Assembly: GCA_037013685.1 (NCBI GenBank)
Contig: CM072892.1
Coordinates: forward strand, 868,001 to 932,000
DNA length: 64,000 bases
Direction: 5' to 3'
Source: Acridotheres tristis
Lineage: Eukaryota; Chordata; Aves; Passeriformes; Sturnidae
Shown here piece after piece: positions 24,601 through 30,710 of the stretch; the stretch's first letter is position 1; each line of letters opens with the position of its first letter. The notes under the pieces were generated by a model, which saw only the letters and a list, made by a program, of their open reading frames with translations, did not search any database and had not been told where the DNA came from. The translations under genes were made by a program, and so were the position numbers.

Positions 24601-25029
24601 CATGGGAATTAAAACTGAAATGAGTATTTTCTCCTGGCAGAGCTGGTGCAGGGGCTGTACCCCTCTCAAAGCTGGGGATCCCATGGGAATTAAAACTGAA
24701 ATGAGTATTTTCTCCTGGCAGAGCTGGTGCAGGGGCTGTACCCCTCTCAAAGCTGGGGCTCCCATGGGAATTAAAACTGAAATGAGTATTTTCTCCTGGC
24801 AGAGCTGGTGCAGGGGCTGTACCCACGCAAGCCCTGTGCTGTGGAGCAGAAGGTGCTGCCCGTGCTGTGGCACCTGCTGGGCAGCTCGGCCAGCAGCAGC
24901 TCCGTGCCCACAGCCAGCTTGGCCCAGGCCCTGTGGGCACAGATGGGCCCCGGGCTGCTGGCCCACGCTGCTGGCCAGCCCCCACACGTCAGGAAGAGCC
25001 TGCAGGAGATTTTGGAGATGGGAACATAA
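765..25029 (+). CDS. TOGARAM1: TOGARAM1, 3' part (fifteen coding exons, TOG domains 3 and 4)
   Basis: TOG array regulator of axonemal microtubules 1 binds tubulin/microtubules and is needed for cilium structure. Coding exons read from splice sites and phase: 765-865, 1488-1565, 1833-1996, 3416-about 3620, about 3713-3847, 5126-5231, 7489-7594, 7936-8171, 12695-12853, 14636-14762, 14905-15023, 19151-19340, 21621-21840, 22140-22226, 24803-25029. All phases join without a stop and give about 752 C-terminal residues; the family protein is about 1,700, so the 5' half lies left of the window. The first exons are a Ser/Pro-rich linker. TOG3 runs from 5126 to 14762 (HEAT-type helices, landmarks DHDWEKKIEGL and VKNLRSGVSRAAVVCLGDLF). 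TOG4 runs from 19151 to the stop (landmarks RLHDSNSKVN, INMLIPAIVDNNLNSKNPG). The donor of the exon at 3416 is uncertain (3620 preferred over 3656), and the donor after 7594 is weak. The C-terminus (EILEMGT) is slightly shorter than I recall for human. Confidence 0.93.
1140..1345 (-). mobile_element. CR1 LINE fragment, internal part of the 3' region
   Basis: On the minus strand the segment carries the CR1 pattern of a Leu/Gly-rich CCTGGAGC block followed by the TCTCCTGTCCAG block (as seen on plus). It is diverged and intronic. Confidence 0.5.
1745..1822 (+). mobile_element. CR1 3' tail abutting an exon
   Basis: A short plus-strand CR1-like end (CCCTTCCATCCCAAACCAGT then CTGTGA) stops about ten bases before the 3' splice site of the TOGARAM1 exon at 1833. 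Confidence 0.55.
2336..2750 (+). mobile_element. Solo LTR-like element in a TOGARAM1 intron
   Basis: An AT-rich block of about 415 bases begins with TGTTTTAGTAAAAG and ends near CCCAGCA. It has a TATA box (CTATAAAAGA, about 2550) and, about 140 bases on, a GCAATAAATAAC poly(A) signal (about 2686), the usual U3-R-U5 arrangement of an avian retroviral LTR. It has no coding capacity. I could not identify a clean target-site duplication. Confidence 0.6.
3416..3847 (+). CDS. TOGARAM1: TOGARAM1 charged-linker exons (3416-about 3620, about 3713-3847)
   Basis: The first exon follows a long T-run and TTGCAG and encodes a Lys/Glu-rich segment (VTLSKSAQEKLRRKRKEDKE, then SEDEDEH). The second follows TTTCCTAG and encodes DLLTSPRNGS and SLKRTSSLKRSKCP, ending at a GTAAGC donor. 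Both look like the charged/Ser-rich linker of the family. The intron between them is only about 90 bases. The donor of the first exon is inferred from phase and is the weakest boundary in this gene. Confidence 0.75.
4337..5025 (-). mobile_element. LTR family A, copy 1, with CR1 tail at its left edge
   Basis: Read on the minus strand, the element has a TATA-like TTTATAATATAGG and a downstream AATAAA (plus-strand TTTATT near 4548), the order expected for an LTR. Its plus-strand right end is CA. The block 4729-4966 is identical, apart from one base, to copies at 18729 and 20070. The left part, from 4337, includes a CR1 tail (CCCTTCCAACCCAAACCACT) that is shared with copy 3. Confidence 0.6.
5126..8171 (+). 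CDS. TOGARAM1: TOGARAM1 TOG3 first half (exons 5126-5231, 7489-7594, 7936-8171)
   Basis: These exons encode the start of TOG3: an entry helix with DLQPFPRPE and a tubulin-contact-type Trp in DHDWEKKIEGL; then FIRCLSAYHAPVLTAKLHET; then VKNLRSGVSRAAVVCLGDLF, the DQEVDNAVKVLLHKAGESN helix pair and VNNVTPARALCSLINGG. Conservation with the vertebrate family is very high, so these are functional exons. The exon at 7489 is preceded by a TA dinucleotide tract, and its donor (GTTCCA) is poor. Confidence 0.92.
5277..6085 (+). mobile_element. LTR family B, copy 1, with an internal 49-base array
   Basis: An LTR-like element shared with 10955-11905 and 12970-13705. A TATA-type TTTTTATAACTC lies near 5463. 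The 3' part (5824-6062) is a tandem array of about five units of roughly 49 bases, each containing ACTGTATCATCT and CAGCATTTTAAA followed by AATAAA-type motifs. It is non-coding and intronic. Confidence 0.55.
6290..7190. repeat. AT-rich minisatellite in a TOGARAM1 intron
   Basis: Roughly ten imperfect copies of a compound unit built from AAAATGCCATTTCC, ATGAGAATCCATGA, AATATGTAAACT, GTCCAAAAATAG and GATAGACAGGTAATAG. Copies differ by presence or absence of the last module, so the period alternates between about 60 and 115 bases. Open frames on the minus strand are a product of the repeat. Confidence 0.8.
7428..7474. repeat. TA microsatellite
   Basis: Alternating TA/ATA tract of about 45 bases ending 14 bases before the splice acceptor of the TOGARAM1 exon at 7489. 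Confidence 0.85.
9330..9465 (+). mobile_element. CR1 3' end fragment
   Basis: Diverged CR1 tail with GGTGTCCCTGCCCATGG and CCTCCCAACCCAAACC near its end. Confidence 0.55.
10140..10245 (+). mobile_element. CR1 3' end fragment
   Basis: Contains GTGGGAGGTGTCCCTGCCCA and CCTTCCCAACCCAAACCAGT followed by CTGGGGTTCTGTGA, the CR1 terminal pattern. Confidence 0.7.
10955..11905 (+). mobile_element. LTR family B, copy 2, with an expanded internal array
   Basis: Same element as 5277-6085 (GAAGAAAAGAATTGCTGAGC, then GGCTATAGGTAATAGTAAAG). A TATA-like GGTTTTATAGCTC lies near 11145. The terminal array (about 11506-11898) has grown to roughly eight copies of the 49-base unit. Confidence 0.55.
11930..12655 (+). 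repeat. GTGTGGGTGCT minisatellite next to a TOGARAM1 exon
   Basis: About 720 bases of 11- to 16-base units built on TGTGGGTGCTG. The left half has CTGTGCTGTATGGG insert variants and the right half has GGGTGCCGTGTGG variants. It ends about 40 bases before the acceptor of the exon at 12695. The G-runs (GGG every 11-12 bases) lie on the coding strand. Open frames in all phases on both strands come from the lack of stop codons in the unit. Confidence 0.9.
12695..15023 (+). CDS. TOGARAM1: TOGARAM1 TOG3 second half (exons 12695-12853, 14636-14762, 14905-15023)
   Basis: The exon at 12695 encodes the HEAT pair VRGCAARHLRDIVELLGPER and MARFAQDSSQQTR. It is much richer in GC than the other exons of this gene, with nearly all third positions G or C. 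The exon at 14636 continues YYGRRMLFIMMAHPDLDKTL and DLPYIKETV, closing TOG3. The exon at 14905 begins the inter-TOG linker GLGEMPLDTPSAKGRR. Phases join exactly (2+1, 0, 2). Confidence 0.92.
12970..13705 (+). mobile_element. LTR family B, copy 3
   Basis: Same orientation and family as the copies at 5277 and 10955. A TATA-like GGTTTATAACTC lies near 13154, and the terminal array is reduced to about four 49-base units (13520-13690). It begins about 120 bases after the exon at 12695, so that exon is bracketed by two family B copies. Confidence 0.55.
14050..14335 (-). mobile_element. CR1 fragment with long 3' region
   Basis: The reverse complement reads as the CR1 region AGGAGGCTCAGGGGGGCCC, GTGGCTCTGCACAACTCC, then GGACAGCCGGGGGG and on towards the 3' end. 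Its 5' side passes directly into the 31-base minisatellite at 14330-14530. Confidence 0.75.
14330..14530 (-). repeat. 31-base minisatellite at the 5' edge of a CR1 copy
   Basis: About seven copies of a 31-base unit that on plus reads CTTCCCAGCTCCCTCAGG then AATTCTCCATTCC, with A/G variants. The same unit in the opposite orientation is at 26330-26790. Confidence 0.9.
15270..15450 (-). mobile_element. CR1 3' end fragment
   Basis: On plus it reads ATGGGATGGTTTGGGTTGGA, then CCCCTGCCATGGCAGGG and CTGGACACTTCCAGGGA, the reverse complement of the CR1 terminus. Confidence 0.75.
15451..16318. other. TOGARAM1 intron, unclassified stretch
   Basis: No exon and no clear repeat. The part from about 15,850 is GC-balanced with several open frames but no recognisable protein. 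It may be an old retroviral internal fragment joined to the minus-oriented LTR-like end at 17,100-17,250, but I could not show this. Confidence 0.35.
16319..16785. repeat. 61-base tandem repeat
   Basis: Eight copies (the last partial) beginning at 16319, 16380, 16441, 16502, 16563, 16624, 16685 and 16746, exactly 61 bases apart. Each contains CATGGCACTGCACTCTTGCA, the palindrome TGCAGCTGCA and GGATCCAGC. Variants are AGTGTTGTGA and CCTGCTGTGA. Intronic. Confidence 0.95.
17100..17250 (-). mobile_element. Possible minus-oriented LTR end
   Basis: An AT-rich block containing ATATGAGGAGATATAAGTG and AGTTTATTAACAGA. On the minus strand this gives an AATAAA signal, as in retroviral LTR R regions. 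Limits and family are unclear. Confidence 0.3.
17680..17860 (+). mobile_element. CR1 3' end fragment
   Basis: Contains CAGCTGTGGCTGCCCCTGGA, AAGGCCAGGTTGGACATTGG and a final CCCTCCAACCCCAACCATTC. Confidence 0.8.
18415..19027 (-). mobile_element. LTR family A, copy 2
   Basis: Same minus-oriented LTR-like element as at 4337-5025; the right edge ends in TCTAACA. The part 18729-18966 is identical to copies 1 and 3, while the left third (18460-18640) is clearly more diverged from copy 1. Confidence 0.6.
19151..22226 (+). CDS. TOGARAM1: TOGARAM1 TOG4 first part (exons 19151-19340, 21621-21840, 22140-22226)
   Basis: The exon at 19151 encodes the linker end and first TOG4 HEAT repeat (DYVRDLVGALSSRDFRERVR). 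The exon at 21621 encodes the strongly conserved IFDAFKPRLHDSNSKVNQVA and INMLIPAIVDNNLNSKNPG. The exon at 22140 encodes LLLQPFCTKAQFLSGKAKQD. Phases 0, 1, 1 are consistent. The exon at 19151 is GC-rich and diverged (RRAAPRSAQ) compared with the near-invariant second exon. The acceptor of 21621 uses a (TTTTG)n tract as its pyrimidine tract. Confidence 0.93.
19390..19681 (-). mobile_element. LTR family A, truncated copy
   Basis: Left half of a family A element, ending abruptly after CCAACCAGAAACTG, where copies 1-3 continue with CTGCCTGAAACC. At that point it joins a sequence found next to copy 1 (ACATTTATGAATAAGTTACT). Confidence 0.65.
19682..20377 (-). mobile_element. LTR family A, copy 3, plus co-duplicated CR1 tail
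   Basis: Matches 4337-5025 along its whole length, including the non-LTR left flank and CR1 tail, so it looks like a duplicated segment and not an independent insertion. The right edge ends in GGATCCAACA. Confidence 0.65.
20525..20735 (+). mobile_element. CR1 3' end fragment
   Basis: Reads GAAGCTGTGGCTGCCCCTG, GGCTTGGAGCAGCCTGGGG and a final CCATCCCAACCAGTCTGTGA. Confidence 0.75.
21478..21617 (+). repeat. TTTTG pentanucleotide tract at a splice acceptor
   Basis: About 140 bases of TTTTG/TTTTTG units broken by GTT and CGT variants. It ends in TTTTTTGGCAG, the acceptor of the TOGARAM1 exon at 21621. Confidence 0.95.
22615..22760 (-). mobile_element. CR1 3' end fragment
   Basis: On plus it reads AGAGCCACCCCTGCCATGGC, then CCCAATGTCCAACCTGGCC, the reversed CR1 end. 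Confidence 0.75.
23205..23275 (+). mobile_element. CR1 terminal fragment with ATTCTAT tail
   Basis: GGAGTTGGACTCGTGATTCT, then CCCTTCCAGCTCAGGATATT and a CATTCTATAATTCTATA end, which is the CR1 terminal ATTCTRTR repeat. Confidence 0.8.
23677..24802 (+). repeat. Tandem array of the TOGARAM1 terminal 3' splice site
   Basis: About fourteen units upstream of the last exon, converging to exactly 81 bases (24394, 24475, 24556, 24637, 24718, then the real site at 24799). Each unit holds CCTGGCAG, the exon's first bases AGCTGGTGCAGGGGCTGTAC, then CCCTCTCAAAGCTGGGG and an intron part with TGAAATGAATATTTTCT. The left units (23677-24150) are more diverged. In the exon frame each copy reads ELVQGLYPSQSWGS and then stops at TAA after 17 codons. 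Minus- and plus-strand open frames of 27-residue repeats follow from the 81-base period. Confidence 0.95.
24803..25029 (+). CDS. TOGARAM1: TOGARAM1 last coding exon
   Basis: Encodes the final TOG4 helices: ELVQGLYPRKPCAVEQKVLP, VLWHLLGSSASSSS, AQALWAQMGPGLLAHAAGQP, PHVRKSLQEILEMGT, then TAA at 25027. It aligns with the vertebrate C-terminus (EQKVLVVLWHLLG, QPPHIKKSLEELLDM), so this copy, and none of the upstream duplicated starts, is the true exon. Very GC-rich. Confidence 0.93.
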
Positions 25030-25099
25030 AATGGCCACGACTGCAGGTGAAGCTCCATGGGCACAGCATGGACAGTGTGGGCAGGGACAGCCCTGGGCT

Positions 25100-25690
25100 G
25101 GGCTGGGAGAGCCTGGGGAGCTGAACTGGGCTGGACTGGGAGAGCCTGGGGAGCTGAACTGGGAGAGTTTGGGGAGCTGAACTGGGCTGGGAGAGCCTGG
25201 GGAGCTGAACTGGGAGAGTGTGGGGAGCTGAACTGGGCTGGGCTGGGAGAGTGTGGGGAGCTGAACTGGGCTGGACTGGGAGAGTGTGGGGAGCTGAACT
25301 GGGCTGGAAGAACCTGGGGAGCTGAACTGGGCTGGGCTGGGAGAGCCTGGGGAGCTGAACTGGGAGAGTTTGGGGAGTTGAACTGGGCTGGGATGGGAGA
25401 ACCTGGGGAACTGAACTGGGAGAGCCTGGGGAGCTGAACTGGGAGAGTTTGGGGAGCTGAACTGGGCTATACTGGGCCAGTGTGTGGGGCTGAAGTGAGC
25501 CAGTGTGTGGGGCTGAACTGGGCCAGTGTGTGGGGCTGTACTGGGCCAGTGTGTGGGGCTGAACTGGGCCAGTGTGTGGGGCTGTACTGGGCCAGTGTGT
25601 GGGGCTGTACTGGGCCAGTGTGTGGGGCTGAAGTGGGCCAGTGTGTGGGGCTGTACTGGGCCAGCGTGTGGGGCTGTACTGGGCCGTGCT
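25100..25690 (+). repeat. Two minisatellites in the TOGARAM1 3' UTR
   Basis: From 25100 to about 25470, units of about 24-30 bases use GGGGAGCTGAACTGGG with GAGAGCCTGG or GAGAGTTTGG. From 25477 to 25690, about nine copies of a 23-base unit (CCAGTGTGTGGGGCTGTACT). They begin 70 bases after the stop codon and would be transcribed in the 3' UTR. Confidence 0.85.
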
Positions 25691-26052
25691 GGGAGAGCTG
25701 TGCTGGGCAGGGTGGGGCTGGCTCCCCTCACTGTCATGAGGGCCATGGAGGAGCTGCTCCAGCCCATCTGTGCTTCCCTTCAGAGGCTCCAGCCCACGAC
25801 TGTCCCTGGATTGCTCATGAAGAACCACACGGTCACATCAGCACTGGGCTTTACATGGAAAAGTGGAAGACAATCCTGGACACAGTGATGCAGTGCTCTT
25901 TGTGAAAAACATGTATTTTTGTACCCCCACAGGCAGTGGTGCAGTATTTGTTGTCTCAGGGCTGGGCAGTGGGGAGAATGAACCCCAACCCTTCTCCTTC
26001 CCCAGCTGTGGGCTCTGGACACATTGGACAATGGGACACAATGGGATATATA

Positions 26053-26058
26053 AATAAA
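26053..26058 (+). terminator. TOGARAM1 poly(A) signal
   Basis: AATAAA within ATATATAAATAAAGGG, about 1.0 kb after the stop codon. It is the first canonical signal downstream. Confidence 0.65.
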
Positions 26059-26329
26059 GGGATTTATTTCTGTACAGGGATGTATTTCTGCAAAGGTGTG
26101 GGGAGAAGTGGCTCAAGAGCTGCTCTGCTCGAAGGAACATGGTGACAGCAGCTGAATGTGAGCCCAGGTGTGCCAAGGGGGTCCAGGAACAGCAGCAGGA
26201 GCAGGGCAGTGACTGTCCCCCTGTGCTGGCACTGCTGAGGCACCTGCAATCCTGGGATCAGCCCTGGGCCCCTGGCTTTAAAAGGGACATGGAGGGGCTG
26301 GAGCATGTCCAGGGAAGGGAATGGGCTGG

Positions 26330-26790
26330 AGAATCCCTTAGGGAGCTGGGAAAGGAATGGAGAATCCCTGAGGGGGCTGGGAAGGGAATGGAGAATTCCT
26401 GAGGGAGCTGGGAAGGGAATGGAGAATTCCTGAGGGAGCTGGGAAGGGAATGGAGAATTCCTGAGGGGGCTGGGAAGGGAATGGAGAATTCCTGAGGGGG
26501 CTGGGAAGGGGCTGGAGAATTCCTGAGGGAGCTGGGAAGGGAATGGAGAATTCCTGAGGGGGCTGGGAAGGGGCTGGAGAATTCCTGAGGGAGCTGGGAA
26601 GGGAATGGAGAATTCCTGAGGGGGCTGGGAAGGGAATGGAGAATTCCTGAGGGAGCTGGGAAGGGAATGGAGAATTCCTGAGGGAGCTGGGAAGGGAATG
26701 GAGAATCCCTGAGGGGGCTGGGAAGGGAATGGAGAATTCCTGAGGGAGCTGGGAAGGGAATGGAGAATTCCTGAGGGAGCTGGGAAGGGG
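26330..26790 (+). repeat. 31-base minisatellite at the 5' edge of a CR1 copy
   Basis: About fifteen units built from GAGAATTCCTGAGGGAGCTG and GGAAGGGAATG, with GGGGGC and GGCTG variants. They run directly into the CR1 body (GGCTCAGCCTGGAGAAAAGG). Confidence 0.93.
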
Positions 26791-27160
26791 CTCAGCCTGG
26801 AGAAAAGGAGGCTCAGGGGGGCCCTTGTGGCTCTGCACAACTCCCTGCCAGGAGGGGACAGCCGGGGGGATTTGGGATCTGCTCCCAGGGAACAGGGACA
26901 GGAGGAGAGGGAACGGCCTCAGGCTGGGCCAGGGCAGGCTCAGGGTGGAGAGCAGCAGGAATTTCCCCATGGAAAGGGTGGGCAGGGATTGGAAGTGCCC
27001 AGGGAGGTTTGGAGTGCCCATCCCTGGAGGTGTCCCAGCAATTCCTGGACATGGTGTGGGTCACTCGGTTTAGTGGTTTAAGGGCAGTGCTGGGTGGACA
27101 GTGGGGCCTGGCTGATCCTGGAAGTGTCTTCCAACCCAAACGATCACAGGATGTTTCCAC
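26790..27160 (+). mobile_element. CR1 3' fragment
   Basis: Long CR1 piece: GAGAAAAGGAGGCTCAGGGG, GTGGCTCTGCACAACTCCCT, GAATTTCCCCATGGAAAGG, and an end near CTTCCAACCCAAACGATCAC. Confidence 0.8.
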
Positions 27161-27339
27161 ACGGAGCTCTATATATTCCCGGGCTGTACTGATTTCATTC
27201 CCTTTACAAACCTGTATATATTCCCGCACGGGACTGTATTTATTTTATTCCCTTTCCTGGGCTGTATAGTTTCCCGCACGGGGCTGTATTTATTTTATTC
27301 CGTTTACCAGCCTGTATATATTCCCGTCCCGGGCTCTGT

Positions 27340-27607
27340 CTCGCAGCCCGGCCTCTCACATACCGGCGCCATTTGGCGGGAAGGGGCGAGCACTGGGGGC
27401 GGCAGGTGCGCAGGCGCAGAGGCGGGCGGGCGCGCGGGCGGTGCGCAGGCGCAGAAGCGGGCGGGCACGCGGGCGGTGCGCAGGCGTAGAGGCGGGCGGG
27501 CGCGCGGGCGGTGCGCGCGCGGGGCGCTGTGCGCGTGCGTGGTGCGTGCGGCCCGGGCGAGGCGGCGGCGGCGGCGGCGGCGGCCCCGGCTGTGGCGGCT
27601 CCGGCAG
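27340..27607 (+). promoter_or_regulatory. PRPF39: PRPF39 CpG-island promoter and 5' UTR exon
   Basis: A dense CpG block. An E2F-type TTTGGCGGGAA lies at 27372-27382. Three exact-length 35-base repeats begin at 27406, 27441 and 27476, each with an NRF1-like TGCGCAGGCG core. A run of eight GGC triplets lies near 27560. The non-coding first exon should end at 27607 in GGCAG before a GTACCG donor. The transcription start cannot be fixed from sequence. Confidence 0.7.
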
Positions 27608-27959
27608 GTACCGGCGGGGGGCGAGGGGGCTGCGGCGGCACGGAGCCGAGGGGAGGAGAGCGGGGCGCTCCGATAGCGGCCGGGTTGAGGGACAGCCGGG
27701 GCGGGAGGCCGTGGCGAGCGGGGGCCGAGCCGGGCCGGGCCGGGCCGCGCGCGGGGCGCTCCCAGCGCCGTGTCGGCCCCGTCGTCTCCCGCGGCCGCCG
27801 CCGGGCTTCGGGTCTGCCCGAGAGGTGAACTGTGCCGTGAGGGTGTATCCCGGTATCCCTGTTGTAGCCTTGGATCCCCGTTTTGTGCGTTGAGCGGCCG
27901 CGGGGCGAGTAACGGGCCCGAGCGGAGCCGTTCCGCGCCTCGCGGTTTGTGACGTTATT

Positions 27960-28210
27960 GCTCAGACTGGGCCCCAGAGAGGCCCTGAGCGAGAGGGAAC
28001 GGCCTCGGGCTGGGCCAGGGGAGGCTCAGGTGGACGTCAGCAGGAATTCCCCCATGGAAAGGGCGGTCAGGCCTTGACAGGGGCTGCCCAGGGGGGTTTG
28101 GAGTGCCCATCCCTGGACGTGGCACTCTGGGCTGGCGGCGAGCTGGGGATCGAGCACAGCTGGGACTCGATTGGCCTTGAAGGGCTTTTCCAGCAAAGGA
28201 TTCCGTGATT
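27960..28210 (+). mobile_element. CR1 3' fragment in PRPF39 intron 1
   Basis: Contains GAACGGCCTCGGGCTGGGCC, TTCCCCCATGGAAAGGG and a diverged terminal CTTTTCCAGCAAAGGATTCC. Confidence 0.7.
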
Positions 28211-28934
28211 CAAACCTAATCCCGGCCCAGCCGCGCTGGGCCTGGGCAGCGCCGACCCTGCCCCGGGTGGTTCCAGCGGCGCCTTCCTTATCAGGGCTGT
28301 GAATGGAGCGTTCTGGGCAGATAAGGCTCCACATTCCTGCTCCTCTGCATTTTCCCTGTTTGTTTTCCATTAGGTCATTCACGTTTATGAGCGGCAGTTT
28401 TGTGTACAGCAGTCTTTGCTGGTAGTAGGCTTAATAATACATGTTGGCATCAATGATTTAATACCAGTGTATGCGTGGCTGACTGATACTATGATTCATT
28501 TGTTTAGCCTGCGTGATGTCAAACCCTTTGGAATTAAAGTGAAAACCCCCAGAATTAAGGTGAAAACCCCAGAATTAAGTTTCCCTGGTGTGCCCCAGCC
28601 CCATGCCCACCCCTGAACTTTGTTGGCCTGTTGCACTGGCTGGTTTAAACCATGGATTGCTGTCGGATTTTGGGATATGCCAGGGACCAGACTGGAGGGT
28701 GTTTGGCTGGAAGAGCTGTCAGGCCGGCTTGGTTTCAGTTTAAAGCCTCGTGTGCAGCTCAGACCTTGTGTGCCAATCCGTACGGCTTCTCCCTCATTCT
28801 GTTTTCCCTCCTAATCTGAAGACAGCTGGATTTGGAGAGCTGGTTTTTTAAAATGGAATATATCTTCTGAATTAGTTAGAGGGAGAAAACATCTGTTAAA
28901 CATCAGGATAAGTTTAGGTCGTGAATTCTAATGA

Positions 28935-29165
28935 TGATGGAATCCTTAAGGCTGATGGAATCATTAAGTCCAGCCATTCTCCCTCACAGCCGATGCCACA
29001 CTTGCCATGTCCCTAAGTGCCACATCCACAGGGATTTAAATCCCTGCAGGGATGGGGACTGCAGCACTGCCCTGGACAGCCCTTTCCAGGAAGGAATTTC
29101 CCCAATATCCAACATGAACCTCTCCTGGTGCAACCTGAAGCCATTTCCTCTCGTCCCACCACTAG
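28935..29165 (-). mobile_element. CR1 fragment
   Basis: On plus it reads GGAATCATTAAGTCCAGCCA, CCCTGGACAGCCCTTTCCAG, CCTCTCCTGGTGCAACCTGA and CCTCTCGTCC, the reverse of the CR1 3' region. Confidence 0.75.
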
Positions 29166-29414
29166 TTACTTTTATGTCAAATTTTAGAGCTGTAAATAGC
29201 CTTTAAACTATTTTTTTCTAGTGCTGGGGCTGCAGTTTTTATCACTCCCTCCTTTACCCCTCGATTTTAGAACCTGCACGAGGAACCCTCTGAAGTGCAG
29301 CAGCCTGGGAGTGATTCAGATCTCTGCCTGCTGCACTGGTGAAGGCACAGTGATACTCTTTGATACTTAATGTGTAACTTAATGTTACAAACGATTTTTT
29401 TTTCTCAAAATCCC

Positions 29415-29540
29415 ACAGTGTCACGGAATGGTTTGGGTTGCAGGACACTTCAAAGCCCATCCAGTTCCACCCCTTGCCGTGAGCAGGGACGCCTTTCACT
29501 GCTCCAGGTTGCTCCAAGCCCATGGCTGCCTAATGATGGA
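29415..29540 (-). mobile_element. CR1 3' end fragment
   Basis: TCACGGAATGGTTTGGGTTG, then CATCCAGTTCCACCCCTTGC, CTTTCACTGCTCCAGGTTGC. Confidence 0.75.
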
Positions 29541-29997
29541 GAAAATAAATACTTTAAAAAGCAGTTATTAGAAAACTTGCAGGGTAGACCACATGGACTC
29601 TTGAACATTGTGCTAAAGTTCCTTGGCTTGGTGAGCTCCTGGGAAAACATGAACTGTTATCTGGGGTAGGGACTTTTGCTTTCTTTCTGGAATCCCAAAT
29701 GCATTTGCCACCTGCTCCGAGGAGAATGGCAGGAACCAGGGGTGGCAGTGCAGGTGTGAGGATGACAGTCCAACACTGTCCTTCATCCCAGCTGCACTCA
29801 CAGCTGGGAGCTGGTGTGTCCTACAGGGACAGTTCCCTGGGATCCCTGAGCTGTCAGGGCCATGGAAAAGGCTCAGCTCAGTGCCCCAGTTCAGGAGGGA
29901 AGGCCGAGATCAGCCAAGGCTGGGTGGCACCCAGCCAGGTCAGGCTGGCCTGGCACAGCAGGGCAGGGCCAGGCTGTGGCTCTTGGCAGGGACATCA

Positions 29998-30112
29998 AAG
30001 GCAGAGTGGGAGGAAGCAGGAGTCTGTCCCAAGGGTCGGGAGGAAGCAGGAGTCTGTCCCAAGGGCCGGGAGGAAGCAGGAGTCTGTCCCAAGGGCCGGG
30101 AGGAAGCACTTG
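29998..30112 (+). repeat. 30-base tandem repeat, four copies
   Basis: GGAGGAAGCAGGAGTCTGTC followed by CCAAGGGYCG, repeated at 30-base spacing from 30008. In PRPF39 intron 1. The period is a multiple of three, so open frames persist, but no gene is indicated. Confidence 0.9.
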
Positions 30113-30710
30113 GCACTGGCTGTGGGTGGGAGTGAGGGGCTGCAGGTCAGGGGCAGCCAGAGCATTTCTGTGGCCCTCTGGTGCTGCTGGGTGTATTTGG
30201 ACATCACTAATGGGGACTGAGTTGGTGCTGGCAGAAATTCTTCTCTTTGCTTTAGCCTGGTGTTGAGGGTACCTTTTAACACCTTCACAAAGAATTTACT
30301 GACTTGTACTAAATAGGAAAATTGAATTAATTTATGGATATGGGTTCATGGTGGCCTTGGCACTGCTGGAGTAACTTGGACCTGATATGTTCTATGGAAT
30401 TTGAACATAATTCTTTATGTAGAATAATCTTACACTGGACTCCTACAGGAAAACTGTAATGGTTCACTTTTACACTTCGGTAGCTCCCTGTGGTAGTTTT
30501 TTAGACGCCCACAATGATTTGTACGTGCAGATGTAAAACTATGGCCAGTGTTAATATTTTTGAGTGTTGAGCAAGGCTGACAGTGAGGCAGGTGTAAGCA
30601 GGGTTGTGGTGAGACCCGGGGATGCCTGGGGCACTGTGATTCAGAGGCAGGCTGTGCCCCGGCAGTGCTGATGGCTCTGTTCCCCCAGGATCCAGTCGCA
30701 CAGCGGTGCC

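Noticed and set aside
24130..25767. 545-codon open frame on the minus strand
   Set aside because: It runs through the 81-base array and the 3' UTR minisatellites. Period 81 is a multiple of three and the units lack stops, so the frame is a repeat artefact; the opposite strand carries the confirmed TOGARAM1 exon.
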